NCBI GenBank assembly: GCA_903912405.1
Contig: CAIWHF010000035.1
Coordinates: 1-10,276, forward strand
Direction: 5' to 3'
DNA: 10,276 nt
Origin: an uncultured Bacteroidota bacterium
Lineage (GTDB): Bacteria; Bacteroidota; Bacteroidia; Chitinophagales; Chitinophagaceae
The notes under the pieces are model-generated. The model saw only the letters and a list, made by a program, of their open reading frames with translations. It was not told the DNA's origin and ran no database searches. Numbering within the stretch: the first letter of the stretch is position 1; every line of letters begins with the position of its first letter. Both the position numbers and the translations under genes were made by a program. This document shows, one piece after another, positions 7,237-10,276 of the stretch.

Positions 7237-8157
7237 ATGAAAATCCGTATACCTAAAATATTATTTGTAATTGGAAGCCTATTAAGTGCGTATCCAAGTT
7301 TTGCACAAGAGGATTTAACAGCATTATTAGGCGATGTAAAAGAAAAACCGAGTCCGGTAAGTGCTACGTTTAAAACTACGCGTATAGTTAATGGTCACAG
7401 TATAGAAGGCGTTGCAAAAGGCGTTATGGATATTAAAATTTCGCATCGTTTTGGTCGATTAAATCAAGGTGCTGTCGATTTATTCGGCTTAGATAATGCC
7501 TATATTAGAATTGGTGCAGATTACGGCTTGACAGATAATATCACCATAGGTATGGGTAGAAGTAGTGTAGACAAAGAATATGATGGCTATGCAAAAGTGA
7601 AATTACTAAAACAAAAAGATCACGGCGGTTCACCAATCGCCATTTCTTTTGTGGTTGCAATGTCATTAAAAGCATTTAGAACTCCTGTTGGAGAAACATT
7701 TGTATTAGCTGATCGCATTTGCTATACCCACCAAGTTTTGTTTGCTAAAAAAGTAAATAAAGCTTTGTCGGTGCAGTTGACGCCAACTTTGGTGCATTAT
7801 AATTTAGTAGACTATAGTTTGTACAATAATAATTTACTTGCTATGGGTTTTGGTGCTCGTATGAAAGTATCTAATAGAGCTACGGTAAATGCCGAATACT
7901 ATTATGTACTCAATAAATGGGACAATGCACAAACTCCGTATACCAATAATTTTTCCATAGGTATGGATATAGAAACCGGTGGGCATGTATTTCAGTTTAT
8001 GCTAACCAATACCCAAGCCATGACGGAGCGTAATTTTATTGGACAAACAACGGGACAGTGGGGTAAAGGTGATATTCATTTAGGCTTTAATCTCGGTAGA
8101 GTATTTACCGTAAAACAGCCGAAAGGTTTTGAAGGTAGCAGAAATAGTACGTACTAA
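7237..8157 (+). CDS. DUF5777-family outer-membrane beta-barrel protein
   Basis: This 306-aa protein has a signal peptide (1-23, SFA before Q24) and then alternating hydrophobic strands and polar turns typical of an outer-membrane barrel. Signatures of the DUF5777 family are HRFGRLNQGAVDLFGLDNA (70-88) and GLTDNITIGMGRSS (97-110), followed by strands such as YYYVLNKW and FSIGMDIETGGHVFQFMLTN, and a C-terminal GDIHLGFNLGRVF. After the last strand comes a short basic tail. The start is only 2 bp after the YceI stop, making this the last gene of the four-gene operon, which ends at the terminator at 8173. Its function is not established. As the only outer-membrane member of the operon it could form a channel or a docking site for the YceI or heme protein. 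Confidence 0.85.
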   Translation: MKIRIPKILFVIGSLLSAYPSFAQEDLTALLGDVKEKPSPVSATFKTTRIVNGHSIEGVAKGVMDIKISHRFGRLNQGAVDLFGLDNAYIRIGADYGLTDNITIGMGRSSVDKEYDGYAKVKLLKQKDHGGSPIAISFVVAMSLKAFRTPVGETFVLADRICYTHQVLFAKKVNKALSVQLTPTLVHYNLVDYSLYNNNLLAMGFGARMKVSNRATVNAEYYYVLNKWDNAQTPYTNNFSIGMDIETGGHVFQFMLTNTQAMTERNFIGQTTGQWGKGDIHLGFNLGRVFTVKQPKGFEGSRNSTY

Positions 8158-8172
8158 TATTTGTGAAGTAAT

Positions 8173-8208
8173 AAAAATAAAGGAGGTCATTCGACCTCCT
8201 TTATTTTT
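8173..8208. terminator. Bidirectional terminator between the envelope operon and mdh
   Basis: A perfect 16-bp stem pairs 8173-8188 with 8193-8208 around the 4-nt loop ATTC. The core is GGAGGTC/GACCTCC, flanked by A-rich sequence on the left and T-rich on the right, so either strand yields a hairpin followed by U residues. It lies 15 bp after the barrel gene stop and 17 bp from the end of the convergent mdh gene, and would stop transcription from both. Confidence 0.9.
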
Positions 8209-8225
8209 TATTTGAGTAGTAAAAC

Positions 8226-9155
8226 TTATAATGTTTTCAATACTTCGTTCATGCTTCTTACAGCATCTGCAGATTTATTGAATGCAGCTTGTTCCGCATC
8301 CGTCAATTTGTAATCAATAATAGATTCCCATCCGTTTTTACCAATTACTACTGGTACGCCTAAGCAGATATCATTTTGACCATATTCACCTTCTAAAGAA
8401 ACGCAACAAGGGAATACTTTACGTTCGTCGCGTAAAATAGCTTCTACTAAAGCAGCTCCTGCAGCACCTGGTGCATACCAAGCAGAAGTGCCTAATAATT
8501 TAGTAAGTGTAGCGCCACCCACCATCGTATCTGCAGCAATTTTTTGCAATTGCTCTTCGCTTAAGAAATTAGCAACGGGCAATCCGTTTAATGTAGCTAA
8601 ACGCGTTAAAGGAATCATAGTGGTATCACCATGACCACCAACTACCACGCCATGTAAATCGTTTGCAGAGCAGTTTAACGCTTGTTGTAAATAACATTTG
8701 AAACGTGCGCTATCTAAAATACCGCCCATACCAATCACTCTATTTTTTGGTAAGCCTGTTGCTTTCAAGGTTAAATAGGTCATCGTATCCATTGGATTAG
8801 AAATAACTACGATGATGGTATTTGGAGAATATTTTAATAAGTTTTTGCTTACTTCTTCTACAATTTTTGCATTGGTACCAATCAACTCTTCACGGGTCAT
8901 ACCTGGTTTTCTGGGGATACCTGAAGTGATAACGCATACATCCGAATTAGCTGTTTTGCTGTAATCATTAGTGCTACCAATGATTTGTGTGTCAAAACCT
9001 AATAAGGCAGCAGTTTGCATCATGTCTAGCGCTTTACCTTCAGCAAAACCTTCTTTGATATCTACTAAAACAAGTTCTTTTACCAACTCTTTTCGAGCAA
9101 TATTGTCGGCACAGGTTGCACCTACGGCGCCAGCACCTACTACGGTTACTTTCAT
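8226..9155 (-). CDS. mdh: Malate dehydrogenase, NAD-dependent (LDH-like type)
   Basis: This 309-aa cytoplasmic TCA-cycle enzyme interconverts malate and oxaloacetate with NAD. The N-terminal Rossmann fold shows GAGAVG (7-12), and D32 at the end of the second strand selects NAD over NADP. The active-site loop GIPRKPGMTR (79-88) has R82 where lactate dehydrogenases carry glutamine, the key sign of malate specificity, plus R88. N120 (SNPMD), D148 and R151 (LDSAR) and H175 (GGHGD) complete the substrate and proton-relay set, so the enzyme looks intact. Length and motifs fit the ~310-aa LDH-like group common in Bacteroidota. Start ATG at 9155 opens directly into the first strand, MKVTVVGAG. It is transcribed alone, convergent with the envelope operon and divergent from the SCO gene. 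Confidence 0.97.
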   Translation of the reverse strand: MKVTVVGAGAVGATCADNIARKELVKELVLVDIKEGFAEGKALDMMQTAALLGFDTQIIGSTNDYSKTANSDVCVITSGIPRKPGMTREELIGTNAKIVEEVSKNLLKYSPNTIIVVISNPMDTMTYLTLKATGLPKNRVIGMGGILDSARFKCYLQQALNCSANDLHGVVVGGHGDTTMIPLTRLATLNGLPVANFLSEEQLQKIAADTMVGGATLTKLLGTSAWYAPGAAGAALVEAILRDERKVFPCCVSLEGEYGQNDICLGVPVVIGKNGWESIIDYKLTDAEQAAFNKSADAVRSMNEVLKTL

Positions 9156-9183
9156 TTGAAATTTTATTTTGGAGTTAATTAAT

Positions 9184-9191
9184 TAATTTTG
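9184..9191 (+). promoter_or_regulatory. Possible -7 element for the SCO-family gene
   Basis: TAATTTTG is an exact TAnnTTTG match in the mdh/SCO divergent region. No TTTG is found 17-23 bp upstream. Use of this site would give a leader of about 110 nt before the ATG at 9308. The tandem TTAA sequence around 9176-9187 makes chance matches likely. Confidence 0.2.
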
Positions 9192-9196
9192 CAAGG

Positions 9197-9204
9197 CAAA
9201 GATA
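9197..9204 (-). promoter_or_regulatory. Possible -7 promoter element of mdh
   Basis: On the minus strand this reads TATCTTTG, an exact match to TAnnTTTG. It lies 41 bp upstream of the mdh ATG, giving a leader of roughly 35 nt. A -33 TTTG at the standard spacing is not seen, so support is moderate and based on the -7 element and its position. Confidence 0.35.
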
Positions 9205-9307
9205 CAATTTTTACAAAACTATCATTTTGTTTATGCCTAAATTTTGCAGCTTTGCGTATGATTATTCTCATTTTTTAAAACCTACTATAACTTATACATT
9301 TGTTGCT

Positions 9308-9964
9308 ATGAAATCGATACCTGCTTCCCGTATTCTATTGTTGTTTTTTATTGTATTTACCTTGATTTTCATGTCGTATTATTTGTATAATACACCGGGT
9401 ACGAATGTTTATAATGCTATACATCATAAATCTAATCCCTTGCCAATATTAGGAAATCCAGGGCATCATACGCGTCCATTTTCTTTTACCAATCAAGAGG
9501 GACAAACCATCACAGAAAAAGACGTTGAGGGTAAAATTAGAGTAGTAGAATATTTTTTCACTACTTGCAAGGGTATTTGCCCTAAAATGAACGAGCAAAT
9601 GAGTCGCGTATACCAAGCCTATAAAGGTGATGCTAGCATTTTGATTTTATCGCATACGGTAGATCCTTATAAAGATACGGTGCATGCTATGAAACAATAT
9701 AGTCTTCGTTTTGAGGCAGATCCGAAACAATGGATATTTTTAACAGGCGATAAAAAAGCCTTGTACGATGCAGCGCGTTATAGTTATTTAGTTACAGCAG
9801 CAGAAGATACAGCGGTGGTTGATATTGAAGACGATTTTATACATACCGATCGTTTCGTATTGATAGATAAGAAAGGTTTGGTTAGAGGCCAATATAGTGG
9901 TACCGATAGTCTGAAAGTCAATCAACTCATTAAGGATATAGAGTTGCTTAAAAACGAAGAATAA
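9308..9964 (+). CDS. SCO1/SenC-family copper or thiol-redox protein
   Basis: This 218-aa membrane-anchored periplasmic thioredoxin-fold protein is of the SCO family, which delivers copper to or reduces the CuA site of cytochrome c oxidase. One hydrophobic anchor spans about 8-27. The domain shows FSFTNQEGQTIT (58-69), the CKGICP motif (C87 and C91, CX3C spacing), SHTVDPYKDT (115-124), corresponding to the family VDPxRDT block, and H179 in IHTDRFVLID. Together C87, C91 and H179 are the copper ligands of known SCO proteins, so metal binding should be intact. I chose ATG 9308, giving MKSIPASR just before the anchor. The frame stays open upstream to a TTG at 9227 and an ATG at 9233, but the added residues resemble no signal and overlap likely promoter DNA. 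No oxidase gene is in view. Its stop abuts the stop of the convergent transporter. Confidence 0.88.
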   Translation: MKSIPASRILLLFFIVFTLIFMSYYLYNTPGTNVYNAIHHKSNPLPILGNPGHHTRPFSFTNQEGQTITEKDVEGKIRVVEYFFTTCKGICPKMNEQMSRVYQAYKGDASILILSHTVDPYKDTVHAMKQYSLRFEADPKQWIFLTGDKKALYDAARYSYLVTAAEDTAVVDIEDDFIHTDRFVLIDKKGLVRGQYSGTDSLKVNQLIKDIELLKNEE

Positions 9965-10276
9965 TTAAAACAGCCATCCACCTAGTAGGCAAGCGATCAC
10001 TATAATAGGAGCGGGAATTTTATTGCTATGTAGTAAAATAAACGTTGCTATGAATACGCCTACGTTGAGCCAATGGAGCTGCATATCTTTGATTACCAAT
10101 AAGCCCGAAGCCCAAATTACGCCAACTATGGCAGCTGAAATACCTTCTAACGCTCTGAATATAATAACATGTTGTTTCAACTGTTGATACACGGGGAATA
10201 GGAAAAAGAGGATTAGGGAACTTGGTAGAAAAATAGCGATAGTGGCTACTAAGATTCCAATCAATTGCCATTCCCA
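9965..10276 (-). CDS. Chromate transporter (ChrA/CHR family) C-terminal fragment, 5' end outside window
   Basis: The last 103 residues of a membrane protein whose frame stays open to the right edge, so the N-terminus lies beyond the window; an internal TTG at 10264 is not a credible start. About four hydrophobic segments are visible. The match to CHR-family chromate transporters rests on ILVATIAIFLPSS (8-20, the conserved FLPS turn), followed by a polar stretch YQQLKQHVIIFRALEGISAAIVGVIWASGLLV, as in the final helices of the second CHR domain, and a last helix pair ending LLGGWLF. Family members export chromate, but many homologues have no tested substrate. It cannot be told whether this is a single-domain pair or the C-terminal half of a long ChrA. 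Its stop directly abuts the SCO gene stop. Confidence 0.75.
   Translation of the reverse strand, partial: WEWQLIGILVATIAIFLPSSLILFFLFPVYQQLKQHVIIFRALEGISAAIVGVIWASGLLVIKDMQLHWLNVGVFIATFILLHSNKIPAPIIVIACLLGGWLF

Noticed and set aside
8181..8187. AGGAGGT, a perfect Shine-Dalgarno-like sequence
   Set aside because: It is part of the terminator stem, with no start codon at a useful distance; the other genes in the window lack such sequences.
8971..9159. Plus-strand open frame antisense to the mdh N-terminus
   Set aside because: It is the complement of the Rossmann-fold coding sequence; the mdh reading is unambiguous.
9295..9302. TACATTTG, an exact -7 match just before the SCO start codon
   Set aside because: It is 5 bp from the ATG, which would require a leaderless transcript, and has no upstream TTTG; probably a chance match in AT-rich DNA.
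9227..9307. 27-residue N-terminal extension of the SCO-family protein from a TTG start (or ATG at 9233)
   Set aside because: The extra residues place a polar, aromatic stretch before the membrane anchor and occupy probable promoter/leader DNA; ATG 9308 gives a normal anchor.
10026..10271. Second minus-strand open frame overlapping the ChrA-like fragment
   Set aside because: It lies in a different frame over hydrophobic transporter coding sequence and has no membrane or domain pattern of its own.

Overview
The window looks like chromosomal DNA of a member of the Bacteroidota, probably from the Chitinophagales/Sphingobacteriales side, though the sequence alone does not settle the genus. The evidence is a TonB-dependent receptor, a secreted protein with a type IX secretion (T9SS) C-terminal sorting domain, a DUF5777-type outer-membrane barrel, AT-rich DNA, A-rich leaders without Shine-Dalgarno sequences, and several matches to the Bacteroidota promoter element TAnnTTTG. 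I see no rRNA, tRNA, CRISPR array, insertion sequence or phage gene. The window is gene-dense, with no gene-free stretch over about 150 bp.

Layout. (1) 1-3491, plus strand: the C-terminal part of a TonB-dependent receptor, then a 613-aa secreted beta-helix-like protein with a T9SS sorting domain, closed by a strong hairpin terminator. (2) 3504-3908, plus: a small c-type cytochrome lipoprotein. It is convergent with, and overlaps by 4 bp, (3) 3905-5722, minus: a 605-aa UbiD-family prenyl-FMN decarboxylase, probably acting in menaquinone synthesis. (4) 5723-5869: a divergent promoter region. (5) 5870-8157, plus: a tight four-gene operon encoding a membrane-anchored OB-fold protein, a second heme lipoprotein, a YceI-family periplasmic protein and a DUF5777 beta-barrel. 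It ends at a 16-bp bidirectional terminator shared with (6) 8226-9155, minus: malate dehydrogenase. (7) 9156-9307: a second divergent promoter region. (8) 9308-9964, plus: a SCO1/SenC-family copper/thiol protein. It is exactly convergent with (9) 9965-10276, minus: the C-terminal end of a chromate-transporter (ChrA)-like membrane protein that runs off the window.

How the genes may work together (inference). Much of the window concerns respiration and the cell envelope: quinone biosynthesis (UbiD), an isoprenoid/quinone-binding family (YceI), two related monoheme lipoproteins, a SCO-type assembly or redox protein, and malate dehydrogenase. The 5870-8157 operon is the best candidate for an incompletely described system: an inner-membrane OB-fold protein, a heme lipoprotein, a periplasmic lipid/quinone carrier-like protein and an outer-membrane barrel, made from one transcript, together span the whole envelope. 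Individual families are recognised, but the combined function cannot be read from sequence.
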